Assembly: GCA_004369045.1 (NCBI GenBank)
Contig: ML213514.1
Coordinates: forward strand, 891,538-955,537
Length of the DNA: 64,000 nt
DNA from: Heliocybe sulcata
Lineage: Eukaryota > Basidiomycota > Agaricomycetes > Gloeophyllales > Gloeophyllaceae
Direction: 5' to 3'
The notes under the pieces were generated by a model. That model was not told the origin of the DNA. It did no database searches and worked only from the letters and a program-made list of their open reading frames with translations. The position numbers and the translations under genes were made by a program. Below are positions 10,306 through 21,313 of this stretch, in pieces (the first letter of the stretch is position 1; the number at the start of each line of letters is the position of its first letter).

Positions 10306-10482
10306 TCACGCCTTCGTAGACGTCGGTGCACACGGTGTAGAGTAGCATCCGCAAGGAGCGCAAAAATGGTAGGGCTCTAGACATGCTAGGTCGCAATGGA
10401 TCTGGCGCCAATCCAGCGCAGTTGCGTGGCTCTGAGTAGCAAGAGCCAGAACCAGAGCAGACATCATTGCGAGGAACTTCAT
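10306..10482 (-). CDS. Secreted six-cysteine micropeptide 3 (SCP-3)
   Basis: Encodes 58 residues: a signal peptide to about residue 20 (ending SHA), then a propeptide-like TALDWRQ, then a core C-x3-C-x6-C-x2-C-x-C-x4-C and a seven-residue tail (APTSTKA). The segment CDLACLEPYHFC is closest to SCP-4. The ATG was chosen over an upstream in-frame ATG because the signal peptide begins here and the leader intron (10489..10542) removes the upstream part. Secreted and probably disulfide-bonded; role unknown. Confidence 0.75.
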   Translation of the reverse strand: MKFLAMMSALVLALATQSHATALDWRQIHCDLACLEPYHFCAPCGCYSTPCAPTSTKA

Positions 10483-10488
10483 TTCTAT

Positions 10489-10542
10489 CTGACGGCAGTC
10501 TGTAAGCGTAATATTTTCGACATACGTGAGTCGAACGCTCAC
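10489..10542 (-). other. 5'UTR intron of SCP-3
   Basis: 54 nt, GTGAGC to CAG on the minus strand, ending 6 nt before the ATG. The truncated inverted copy at 9993..10069 retains it. Confidence 0.55.
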
Positions 10543-10714
10543 AAGCAACTAAGACCTGATGGACAGTACTTCCGGAGAGTTCTGACAAGGAGTTCGATGC
10601 TGATACAGGGATGGAAGATTAGCTACGCGCGTTGTACAACTCAGGAGTCAGGACGAGAAGACATACCGAGTAGCTTGAGGTGTGGAGGTGTGCTACCCGA
10701 CCACTCCGCGCCAG

Positions 10715-10721
10715 TTTATAT
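10715..10721 (-). promoter_or_regulatory. TATA-like box of SCP-3
   Basis: Minus strand reads ATATAAA about 233 nt upstream of the ATG. Confidence 0.4.
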
Positions 10722-11093
10722 CTGCGTCCTTTCGTAATGTAATGTGCGCTCCTCAGCTTCATGAAGTCGCAGATGGTGGTGTTTAATTGAATCCATTAGT
10801 TCGTGTATTAATATTCAATTGTTCCTGTGGCGCCGGCACATGCAACTTTTCGAAAGCTAGACTCTCAAAATTGTCTAAGAGTATGCTCGTAAATTTCACT
10901 CTGTACGCTGCGCCGTACCTGGCTCCTGCGTTTCAGCTGTACGGGATCAATACAAATGCTATTGCCGATCCGATCCCGAGACTGTTCAACGCAACATAGT
11001 CGTTATCCTCCAGTCTCGTCCCGGCTACCCGACATTCATTACTTCCCGAGCGATGGACCTTCTTATCCGTCCAGATCCTCGTTCCCGAGTTAA

Positions 11094-11258
11094 TCAGGTC
11101 TCGGTGCAAGGTGTCAGACTGCACGAACAAGGCGGGCAGAAATGGTACGGCTCTCCGCAAGCAATGTCGCAGACGACTTGACGCTCCTGAAGAACTGTGG
11201 CGTGGCTCCCGGCGATAAAGGTGAGTAATAGGATCGCGACGGAGGTGAGGGACTTCAT
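11094..11258 (-). CDS. Secreted six-cysteine micropeptide 4 (SCP-4)
   Basis: A 54-residue ORF found by its similarity to its neighbours. Signal peptide residues 1-20 (MKSLTSVAILLLTFIAGSHA), then TVLQERQ, then a core C-x3-C-x6-C-x2-C-x-C-x4-C ending TET. The ERQ-V-x-CDI stretch is shared with SCP-5 and, as WRQ, with SCP-3, and may mark a protease step after a single arginine (inference). The leader intron (11264..11316) ends 5 nt before the ATG. A TATA box lies at 11474..11482. Function unknown. Confidence 0.75.
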   Translation of the reverse strand: MKSLTSVAILLLTFIAGSHATVLQERQVVCDIACGEPYHFCPPCSCSLTPCTET

Positions 11259-11263
11259 GGTGA

Positions 11264-11316
11264 CTGTGGCGATTCGCGTCAGAAGACGCGAACTTGATGT
11301 ATATGCTCAACCTCAC
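11264..11316 (-). other. 5'UTR intron of SCP-4
   Basis: 53 nt, GTGAGG to CAG on the minus strand, ending 5 nt upstream of the ATG. Confidence 0.55.
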
Positions 11317-11473
11317 CTCTATAACGAGATCTTCAGCCACAGAGAGGTTTTGAATGCAGCGAAGTAGATGGACCTGTAATTAAATATCAGGCTCCTGCTC
11401 AGGTCGAGGACTGTGGATTTAGTTACGATATCGTGTTCGACCGCAAGTTGGTCTCCGCAGCACAGCGACGGGC

Positions 11474-11482
11474 CTTATATAC
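11474..11482 (-). promoter_or_regulatory. TATA box of SCP-4
   Basis: Minus strand reads GTATATAAG about 216 nt upstream of the ATG. Confidence 0.5.
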
Positions 11483-12084
11483 GTCCCTCAATGCATGCCG
11501 TTATACGGAGTCTCTATAAGTAAGAGTACCCCATCTATTCTTCGCCGACCGTGTTTCAGCTTCGGCCGTGGAATCAATCAACGCTGAAATTCAAGGTTGC
11601 CGCGTTAGAGAAACTAAGCGAAGACAATTCATAGGGAACGGACCGGTTCGGGCGCCTAGTAGCGAATGACAGCGCTCTGCACAACGCCCCGCAAGTCATA
11701 CAGGCTGCGTGACCAAAGGGAAATGGCATCCCGTACTGCCATAACGCCACACAACGAGAGCCCCAGATGCGCTAGGCGAATCGGGTCGGACGGATACAGA
11801 AGGGGATTCGCCAGCCGCGTGTCGACCAACGAGCGATGAAAGTCAAATAGCACGGGGAATGATTAACGAGGGGCCGCCATAACGAATTTTGTGTCGAAAC
11901 ACGGCGAGCGTTCACGGTTTCACATATCCCGTACTGCTCGCACTGAGAGCCACGTATCTGAATAGCTGGCCATTCACTTGCAGTGCGCTGCCTTGTCACA
12001 AAGAATAAACCGAGGGCGAATCATCTTCTGTTCATTGCACTCCCCATTACACTGCGACCTACATAAGCACGACTTGCCCTAGGT
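11483..12084. other. Intergenic region between SCP-4 and SCP-5
   Basis: No further family member, repeat or gene is seen on either strand. Confidence 0.4.
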
Positions 12085-12249
12085 CTAAGCGCAAGGCGTC
12101 AATGAGCACTTGCAAGGAGGACACAGGTAGTAATGAGGCTCCGGGCACGACACAATATCGCATGTGACCTGGCGCTCTTCGAGAGCAACGGCGCTGCTAC
12201 CCGCAATGAGGGCGGCAAACAGGACGGCGACGGAGTTGATATACTTCAT
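12085..12249 (-). CDS. Secreted six-cysteine micropeptide 5 (SCP-5)
   Basis: Encodes 54 residues: signal peptide 1-20 (ending GSSA), then VALEERQ, then a core with one extra residue in each of the first two loops, C-x4-C-x7-C-x2-C-x-C-x4-C, ending in CA. It is the most upstream gene of the minus-strand array. Gene architecture is identical to SCP-4: leader intron 12261..12311 and TATA box 12470..12478. Very likely a tandem paralogue. Role unknown. Confidence 0.75.
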   Translation of the reverse strand: MKYINSVAVLFAALIAGSSAVALEERQVTCDIVSCPEPHYYLCPPCKCSLTPCA

Positions 12250-12260
12250 TGTGATCGCTT

Positions 12261-12311
12261 CTGGGATGCTCCACATTAGAAAGTTGATCTAGTGCAAATG
12301 GTTCTGCTCAC
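12261..12311 (-). other. 5'UTR intron of SCP-5
   Basis: 51 nt, GTGAGC to CAG on the minus strand, ending 11 nt before the ATG. Confidence 0.55.
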
Positions 12312-12469
12312 CGGTTGGATACGTTCGAATTGCAGACTGGTCTCGGATGGATAGTTATTGATGGATCTTGCGGCATATCGTCAGATCTAAGTCTCTGGAT
12401 GAAGGGACTACACTTACAATACCCACAAGCTATCGACTGCAGCTGGTTTCTGCAGCGTTCCTACTGCCT

Positions 12470-12478
12470 CTTATATAG
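12470..12478 (-). promoter_or_regulatory. TATA box of SCP-5
   Basis: Minus strand reads CTATATAAG about 221 nt upstream of the ATG. Confidence 0.5.
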
Positions 12479-13467
12479 TATGCCCCTCTCATTATTCGGA
12501 TCATCTGAAGGTGCGTTGACCCCATCATCCCTCCGCTTTCTCGTTTACAGCGATGGCTGCAGAGCTTGGACTAATGGCCGTTGCTAGCTAGCATGCCGCT
12601 TCACGGAGAGTTTGATTACACCCAGTTTGCAATGTAGTGTGATTGCCCCTCGCTGAGCAGAAGAGGTCTGCACTCGCGCTTTGCACACTGCCATGAACAT
12701 GCGGGTTTTGTCTCGGCAACATCAGTACAAGCCCCACTAAACACGTACCGTCAGCAGCTGGATGGGACATGCACTTGGTGGACCATGGCGCCTGGCTCAC
12801 CCGCCACATACATCATGCACGCCGCTGCGTCAATCGGATGAAAACGGACCGCCGGAACTCCGACTATACAGGAGGTAAGTAGCTGAATACGAAGGAACGG
12901 GACCAGGCGGGGCTATTACAGAATGAGATCGCCGTTCAGTCACTCCCAGGGAACGACAATAATTGAAAGGACATTAGCACCGACGCCGAGATCCAGGGCT
13001 AACATTTATGGCAGCATGGGCGCGGACGATATTCCCGTGCACTTCAGGCCCGCAGTCAAAGAATGTCAGGCGACTGCTCTCGGATCCATGCGCGGAGAGT
13101 GCAGGTGGTGCTAGCGATATCTCAGAGGGAAGTCGAAATAACCCCGAGGGTGTACGTGTAGCAGGTAGTCGCAAGGTATATGATAAAGAACAGCGCATAT
13201 ATTCGTCCTCTTTCCGGCCACTGTCGTAATGATTCGGAAAGATCACCGTCGAGTAGTTCTGGTGCCATAGATCCAGTCAGAGCCCGAGCAGGCACGAAAC
13301 TTGTCGGCGACCGGTTACACAGCTGGCAGGAGTAAGCCGCAGTCCCACAATGACCATCACATGAGTCCACGGAGACTCGTGCTAAGGATCGGACCGTAAT
13401 CGTGCCCCTTTTCGGATGGCCAGAAGCGGAGAGACGACAAAGAAATAGAGCAGCAGGCTTAGTGTAA
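12479..13467. other. Intergenic region without a recognised gene
   Basis: Searched by eye for another six-cysteine peptide and for exon chains on both strands; none found. Confidence 0.4.
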
Positions 13468-14521
13468 TCAGAGTTCGATACTCTCCTTGGCTTTGAATTT
13501 CTTCGCCGCCCTCTCGGCAGAGCGGAAACAAAATTGGTTGCCGTACAGCTCGAACTCGAGATGTGGGATGTCCTGGACGACCTGGGTGCCTGATAATCTT
13601 GACGACAGTGGAGGAGTTGCCGTTTGAGATGAGGAGGGTTGGCTTGACGCGAGAGTCGAGTACAAAGGGATGAAGAATTTGAAGATAGAGTTGCGTTTTG
13701 GGAGGACTTAGCGGGCTATGTCAGGAGACGCCGTGGGGGAGAGGCTGGAATATGGGAGGCTTACGCTTCACCTGATTCTTCTTGTTTATCACCCTAAATG
13801 CGTTTTCGGTCTCGAGAATGACAATACCTGACGAACCGACTAGCGCCGGGTTCTTGGCTTGAGATACTGGATAGCGCATAATCCGGTCAAGGGCTCATCC
13901 CGTAACCATAGGAGCAGAGCCGACCTATTATGTAGGACCCATGGAAATCTGCCTTGACCAGCTTGGCATGCATGTTCGCAACGTTCGGATGCGGTACTGA
14001 CGTGGGCTGAGGTGGAAGATTATGAAGCTCAGACATGTACCCAAGCCACATGTGATGCAGAGGGACAAATAGCTCAAACCTGCTCATGGTCAACCTACTC
14101 AAGCCTAGAGGCCAAAATAGACATAAATCACCCACTTCGACTGCTCCTTACTCAGCTTCCAGCTCCCTCTTATTACCCTCCCGACCCCAAGCCCCTTCTT
14201 CTTCTTAGCCTCCGTCCGTCTCCGCCTCTTCTCCTCCCGCTCCTTCTTCGCCTTGCTCTCCTTCGCGGGGTTCTCCAGCATGATCTGCTTTCCGCCGATA
14301 CGGGATGCATACGTGCTTGCTGGGTCGGAGGTGCGGAGGTGAGACTGGACGTAGGTGGGAATGAAGGGCCCGGAAGATACGAGAGTTAGTTGGGCATTCC
14401 GATGAGGCAGCGCCAGAGGTGCGTAGGGATTGACGGGAGCCTTGGGACGCAAGGTGGAAGAGACCGAGGAAATGTTCAGCGTTACTTGCTCGTTCTTAGG
14501 CACATCGGGCACGGCACTCAT
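13468..14521 (-). CDS. POP4: Ribonuclease P/MRP protein subunit POP4 (Rpp29)
   Basis: Nuclear RNA-binding subunit of RNase P and RNase MRP, acting in tRNA 5' maturation and rRNA processing. Exons 14521..14136, 14079..13925, 13866..13765 and 13706..13468 join in frame to 293 residues. A basic helix (KKEREEKRRRRTEAKKKK) precedes the Sm-like Rpp29 domain, where the family blocks are clear: LFVPLHHMWLGYM, MHAKLVKADFHGS, KNPALVGSSGIV, ETENAFRVI, and LEFELYGNQF near the end. The third junction is phase 1 and restores VSQAKNPALVG. No defects were seen. Confidence 0.92.
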
Positions 14522-14986
14522 GGTCGTGGATTAAGCCTTTGGTACAATATTGTGGTCCTCTTAGACTGTCTTCCTATGTTCGGATTTTGCCGGAAAAAAA
14601 ATTAGCGCTCGTTAATCTTGCAAACTCTGTTTCTTAAGTTACTCCCCTAGCTCTTCCTTTCGAAGTATTCCGCGCGGTTGCCTGCAGGCAGCAGTGTTTG
14701 AGTATCCAAAATCTATCACGGTCTGTCATGAAAGGTCAGCTGAACTTCAGGCGCTCGCGCAGCTAAGCAACAATCACCGTGCTACTTATATACCCTCCCT
14801 TTGAATCAATAGACAGCAGCTGGATCCGAATCCCACGCGGCCGCGCCATGCCCTATCAGTTTGACGTTTAACTGGACCAGAAAATAATGCGGATATCTGC
14901 ATAACGTTCCTCGTTGCTCTTGAGCGCGTTTGTACGCCTCGGCACCCCCACTGCCGCCTGGATACTCTTGAAGAGTGCCATTTACC
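14522..14986. promoter_or_regulatory. Divergent promoter region between POP4 and ABC transporter 1
   Basis: A 465-bp gap between divergent genes with no coding signal. Both promoters must lie here. No specific operator is recognised. Confidence 0.4.
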
Positions 14987-17900
14987 ATGCCCATCTCGTT
15001 TCCAATCGGTTCTATTCCTGCAGCACTAGCCTTGGCGTTGCTTGTGGCTCGACTCCCTCTTCCAAAGTCGGTTCAGAGGGCGGTGAATGTCTTGAAGTCG
15101 CCTTTCGAGGCGTTCATTCCCCTCGAGGAAGCTGAAATATCGCTCCGGGGAGAGGGCGATGCTACAGTAAATGACCCTGCAACTCGTTCTGCTGCACCGC
15201 TCTGGCGTACCGTCGTTCTGTCCTGGGTCGCCCTGCTGGAGAGTCTAATTTGGCTCGGTATTGCATGCTACCGGATTATCGTGGCGCACGACATCGATGC
15301 TCTAGAACTCAGTGAAGCTCTCGCGATCTCAGCATCCTGGTTATATGCCGCTCTCAAACCTATCCTTGTCCCTACGCCCACAGTTCCCTACGGCCTTTTC
15401 CTCCTGTACACTGCCCATCTCGCTGTTGCGACAGTCTTTCTGGCGTCTCCACTATACGACTACAATGTGGATGATAGAACTCTCCCGCCTACCTGGGGCT
15501 TGATCGCACTGGCCTCAAACATCACGTTAATCCTGCTTTTGCTTACTGTCGTCGTTCACATGCCCCTCGCCGTACCCCGAGTTGGCGTAAGAAAGGAGGA
15601 CATCGGTGTCTCTGTCTCTCCAGAGGAATACACTAGTTTATGGAAGTGGCTGACCTTCGACTGGGTACGGCCTCTGGTACAGCGAGGCAGAAGGAGTACT
15701 CTCAATGAGGAAGATGTCTGGAATCTCAGTCCTACTATGCGAGCGCGCGTAGTATTCGCCAAATTCCAGCAGATCCAACAAACGTCTATTGTCTATCGCT
15801 TATGGCGAGCAAACTCGCAGGACTTCCTAATGGACTTCATCCTCACGTGGACCACCGTGGTGTGCAACTATGCTGGACCATTCTTCCTGAAGAAGATCCT
15901 CTCGGCTATCGAAGACGGCCCGCGTGAAAGTCTGTCGCGAGCGTTTGTTTTTGCGTGCCTCTCGTTTTTGGCACACGTCCTGAAGGGAGAGTCGGAGCTG
16001 CAGCACTTGTGGTATGGGAGGCGCGCGGCGACCAGACTTAGAACTGAGCTGCAGGCGGCAATATACGAGAAGGCTCTGAAACGAAAGGATTACTCTGGAG
16101 TTGTCCCGAAAGATAAGCAAGGCAGCGATACGTCGGCGGATAACAAGGACGGGGAGAAACCAAAAGCTGGTGCTGGTATTGGGAAAATCGTGAACCTGAT
16201 GTCTTCTGATGTTGAGCGGGTCTGTTCCGCCATTCTCTCTTATTCAGTCGTGTTAATGACGGCTCGATTCGCAGATTGTGACCATATCGCAAATACTGTT
16301 CTACATATACTCAGGTACGGGAAGCGCACCGCAGGTATTCTTCGAACTGACGGTCCGTCGCCTCAGCGCCCTTTGAGATCGCCTTGGGGGCAGTCTTCCT
16401 GTATGAGTACGTTACCGTCCCTATTGCCGATCGTCGTAATGGACCTTATGATATCGCCTCAGGCTGCTCGGATGGTCAGCCTTCTCCGGTTTCATCGCCT
16501 TCGTCCTCGCGTTTCCCGTGAGCAGATGGCTCACCCAGCGCGCAGTGCGCATGCGGCGCGACTTGTCTGCAGCGCAGGATAAGCGGGCAAGTGCTGTCAA
16601 CGAGCTCATAGGCGCTGTGCGGTTTATCAAGTTCTTCGCGTGGGAGGGGAGGTGGATTAATCGTGTGATGGAGGCCAGGAAGAATGAGCTCTATTGGATA
16701 AGGAGAGGTAGGAGTTGCTATTCCGATTCTCTGAGCCGTGCTTAATGGCCATTTCTAGGTCGGATCAACGTCCTCCTCTTTCACGCGTTATACGTGCTGT
16801 CGCCGGTCCTCATTACTTTGATATCGTTCTTCACCTATGTTGCGCTGGGGAATCAGCTGAACGTCTCCACTGCCTTCACTGTGAGTTGTGAATCTCTTCG
16901 CAAAAAGTTCTTCGAGTCACCTCTGTCTCCCCAGGCTCTAGCACTCTACGCCATGATCAGGTGAGTAGCCTCGGGACAAGGATGTTATGAAAAGTACGAG
17001 TTGAACTGCGTCGCAGGGATCCGATGAATATCATCCCAATCTGGCTCTTGCAGATCGCCGACGTGAGTATCGCTCCAGCTATCCCGAATATTTCTTAACG
17101 CGCGATTTGTCATCAGACGACAGTTGCACTGCGTCGTATTGAAACTTATCTGAACGAAGACGAAGTCGATGGAGGTGTCTCTTCCCTGGAAGAAGCAGGT
17201 GATACCGTGGCTGCGCAGAGAGGATTGGCCATCATCGAGGGTACCTTCAAGTGGAACGAAGTAGAACAGTCTCCAGAGGTCGTGACTGCTCAGGCTCGAG
17301 ACCACATCGAGAGTACCAACGAGGGAACGGGAGAAACAGATGTTCAGTCCAATCCTGACCTCAGCACCACCGGCGATCACGACTTTAGGTTGAGGGATAT
17401 AGATGTCACATTCCCAGAAGGCAAGCTTACCCTCATTACGGGGCCAACGGCGTGTGGGAAGACGGCTCTTCTGGTGACAATCTTCTGAAATCCAGGAATC
17501 CTCAATGCACTGAATGTTCTTCCAGATGGCACTCCTCGGCGAGATGACAATTCTCTCTGGACGCATTTCGTTGCCTAAGGATACCTCGAAAATCGACTCT
17601 GACGGTCTCGTGCACGCTATATCCTACGCTTCTCAGAGCCCGTGGCTGCGGCACCAGTCTATCAAGGACAATATCCTCTTTGGGCATATACTGGATCAGA
17701 AACGATATGAAGCCGTTGTAGAGGCTTGTGCTTTGAAGCCGGACTTCGAGATACTGGAGGATGGTGACGCTACTGAGATAGGTGCTGGGGGCATAAGTCT
17801 CTCCGGGGGACAAAAGGCAAGGTGCGGATTTCCTCTTGCTTAACGGCATTCCAGTCTCCATCTCGTACTGAATGACGCTGGAAGGGTTGCACTGGCTCGC

Positions 17901-20900
17901 GCTGTGTATGCACCTACGAAGTATGTGTTGTTGGATGATCCATTGAGCGCTGTGGTACGGCTTCGCTGTCAGCCCTGTTGAACCTGTCTGTTAACTCGCG
18001 CACGCAGGACAGTCATACAGCTCGCCACATCTTTGAACGACTCCTATGTGGACCTGTACTCCAAGGCCGTACTGTGGTTTGTCTAAGTCTTATTTACTGT
18101 GATAACTAATCAGCTCAACATGTTCTGTCGCCAGTTGCTTGTCACTCATCATGTATCACTGGTACTTCCAGGAGCTAATTACGTTGTTCGGCTATCAGAT
18201 GGTCGCATCGATCTCAAAGGAACGGTTGAAGACCTTCGTAGTCAAGGTGTCTTAGATGAGGTGTGGCGAGACATCCCCGACACCGAGGACGTAACTGTCG
18301 AGAAGACCGAGGAAGACCTTGCGAAGGAGGCTGAACAAGAGCTTGTTGGAGATGTAAAATCAGATGATGGAAATGCTTCTGACAGGAAGAAGCCAAGAAC
18401 ATTAGTCGAAGAGGAGCACAGGGAGGCGGGGAGCGTGAAGTGGCACATATATCAGACTTACCTGACCGCCTCGTGCGTTACATCCTGATCATCTACAGTA
18501 TAAACCTGATGTCGTTTTAGATCATACTGGACGTGGGCTGTCATCCTACTCCTCATTGCTCTGAACCAGGTTCTGAGCATAAGTGAGAAATTGTGGATCA
18601 AGGTGGGCCTGACGCCAGAGTCATATACTTAGAGACTTACAAGCTTAATTACGAGGTCTGGGGTGAAGCATACCCGCTACATCAGAGCAACATCGCTGCA
18701 TTCTCGCTCCAGGACAGCAAGCATCAGACTGTCATTGGTTTCGGCCCATCTATGACGAATGCTATCGCCCGTATTCCCGCCATCCACGCCCTGACTGCCC
18801 ATATATCGAGATGGCCAGATGCCCAACAGCATCCTATGTATTACATTGGGATATATGCCGCTATTAGTCTCGGCACTGCGTTCGTAGACGTCGGGTTCGT
18901 AGTGACTCAACTCATTGGATCACTCCGAGCGTCGCGATTATTGTTCGAGCGACTGCTGGTTACTGTGGTGCGCGCTACGATGCGCTGGCATGATGTCACG
19001 CCGCAAGGTGCGCTCCTTGACGACATCTTGGTGGTAAATCTGACCACGGTCTCCAGGCCGCATCCTGAATAGATTTACTAAGGTCTGTGCAAGGATTGTC
19101 AAGCTCTCGCAGCATAACTGACGGTGCATTACAGGACATGGATACCGTCGATTCCTCGCTAGCACAGTCCATGCTCAGTATGAACATTGCCCTAGGCGGC
19201 TTCCTCGCTGCTGTGCTAGCTGTTACGTGAGTATCCACCGTGCCGATTCTCCAAGTAGTGCTCAGTTATTCTTCCCACCTAGCGTCTTCTTCCCAGTTTT
19301 CTTGATCCCTGCAGCACTCCTGGGCTTCATTTATTTTCACCTTGCCGTTGGATACCTGAACACTGGTCGAGATCTACGTCGGATGGAGTCCAACAGCCGC
19401 TCTCCTATATTCTCCGGTTTTCAGGAACTGTTACAAGGCATTGTGACGGTCCGTGCCTTCTCGGCCGAGAGGAGATTCCTGCAAGAATTTCTTGAGAAGA
19501 TGGACCTCACTACCAAAGTAATTGATCGTCTCCTGCATATCGGATTCTGCTAAGGATCGGCGTCTAGATGTGGTATGCATTTTGGATGACGAATCGCTGG
19601 CTATCATTCAACTTCGATCTCCTCGGCGCATCTGCAGTATTCGTCACAACTCTGCTGTCGTTGACTCAATACGTGTCCGCTGGGGTCGCTGGTCTATGTA
19701 TCACATCCGCTATGACATTCTCGGACCGGATTTACTGGGCCTGCCGCTATTGGACAGCCTTAGAGCTCGACCTGAAGTACGTCCACCATCCGCCTGGAGT
19801 TTTCTATCTCACAAGTCTTTCCTAGTTCTGTGGAGCGAGTAGTGGAATATTTGGATGTGCCGCAAGAACCTCCGGCTTTCATAGAGTCCAATAGACCGCC
19901 GGCATATTGGCCCTCCAGCCACACCTCGGGTACCATGCTCTCAGTGGAGGACCTGGTTGTCAAATATGCTCGTGATTTACCACCTGTCCTCCATGGTATC
20001 TCCTTTTCATTGAAACCGGGAGAACGGGTGGGTTTGCTGGGTCGGACAGGTGCGTCAAAAGGTATTAAAAAAATATGGGAAGTGTTGAAATTGTCTAGGA
20101 AGCGGCAAATCCACTTTGGCGATGAGTCTACTGCGATTCGTATGTGGATTCAGTCCTTCTTCATTCCTCGACTGAAGAGTGTCAGGTGGATCCCGTTTCA
20201 GGACGGATAGTCATTGATGGCATTGACATATCGACCATCGGCCTCCACGACTTACGGTCTCGCATTGTAAGTCTTCTCCGCTTTCTCTCATATCTATTGC
20301 TCAATCATCTATCTTCGTAGACGTTCATTCCGCAGGTACCAGGAGTTCTGACCATTAATTCCGAGCTGTGGTATTGACTGATCGTACAGGACGCCGCCCT
20401 GTTCTCAGGAACTCTGCGCGAGAATTTGGATCCTTTCAGTGAGTCTTTTGGTATGGGCGCACTTTCTCGACGCGCTCATCGTGATCTCACAGACGAACAT
20501 AGCGACGAGGAGTGTACGGACGTCTTGCACCGGGTGCACATGATCAGCAAGAGTGCTTATAACTCTCGGGTACCTTCTAGACGAGCTTCCGTCGATGGCA
20601 CAGAGGCAGAAGCTCCCGTCGCGTCGGGCGACTTGTCGCCGGAGGGTACCACTATCGTGGACAGGAAGACTGCTGTCAACCTGGAGACACAGGTATCCTC
20701 CGGTGGTGCGAATTTTTCGCAAGGTCAAAGGTTAGCTGTCATAGAACAATCTCAGTGATCAATCACTCAGTACCACCTAGACAACTAATCGCTCTGGCTC
20801 GAGCTATGCTTAGGCGGAGCTCTATGATCATCCTTGACGAGGCGACCAGCAGCATCGACTTCGACACGGACGAGAAGATCCAGCAGACGATCCGCGAAGA

Positions 20901-21174
20901 ATTTGGCGGAGCCTTGCTCCTTACCGGTGAGTCCGTCCTCTGTGTGCTTCTCTGTGTTTGTCTGAAGACGCGCTACTCCTTGGATCCAGTGGCCCACCGC
21001 TTACGCACTGTGATTGACTATGACCGCTTGATCGTGCTTGACAATGGCCGCATCGCGGAGTTCGACACGCCGTATGCGTTGATAAAGAAGGAGGACGGGA
21101 TTTTTAGGCATATGTGTTTGAGAAGCGGGATGTTCGCAGAGCTGGAGACTATGGCAAAAGGCTCGGCTGAGTAG
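14987..21174 (+). CDS. ABC transporter 1, subfamily C (MRP/YOR1-like full transporter)
   Basis: ATP-driven membrane exporter of the multidrug-resistance-associated class. At least a dozen exons run from MPISFP (ATG 14987, preferred over 14975 by alignment with transporter 2) to TAG at 21174. The N-terminal hydrophobic region resembles TMD0, then TMD1 with LTFDWVRPLVQRG. NBD1 has Walker A GPTACGKT (17440-17465), signature LSGGQ (near 17800) and [10 protein letters not shown]. Then TMD2 with FSAERRFLQ. NBD2 has Walker A GRTGSGKST restored across an intron after 20050, signature FSQGQR (near 20720) and [11 protein letters not shown]. Several junctions were checked and keep frame. Substrate unknown. 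It is a paralogue of the gene at 26392..32667. Confidence 0.88.
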
Positions 21175-21313
21175 GATCCTATGTGAGCCTGGCATGATAG
21201 TACCAGTACTAGCCCTTGCTAGGATACGAAAGTCGGCGCGATTTGTAGGTACATGACTGCTTGAGCAATGAAATACAAGAATTAGAGAGTTACGCAGTCC
21301 ATTTCGTCGCCCG

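Noticed and set aside
7006-12249. Hydrophobin or defensin identity for the small cysteine-rich peptides
   Set aside because: Hydrophobins have eight cysteines with two CC doublets and are about 100 residues. CS-alpha-beta defensins have a different order and spacing. Neither fits C-x(3,4)-C-x(6,7)-C-x2-C-x-C-x(3,4)-C.
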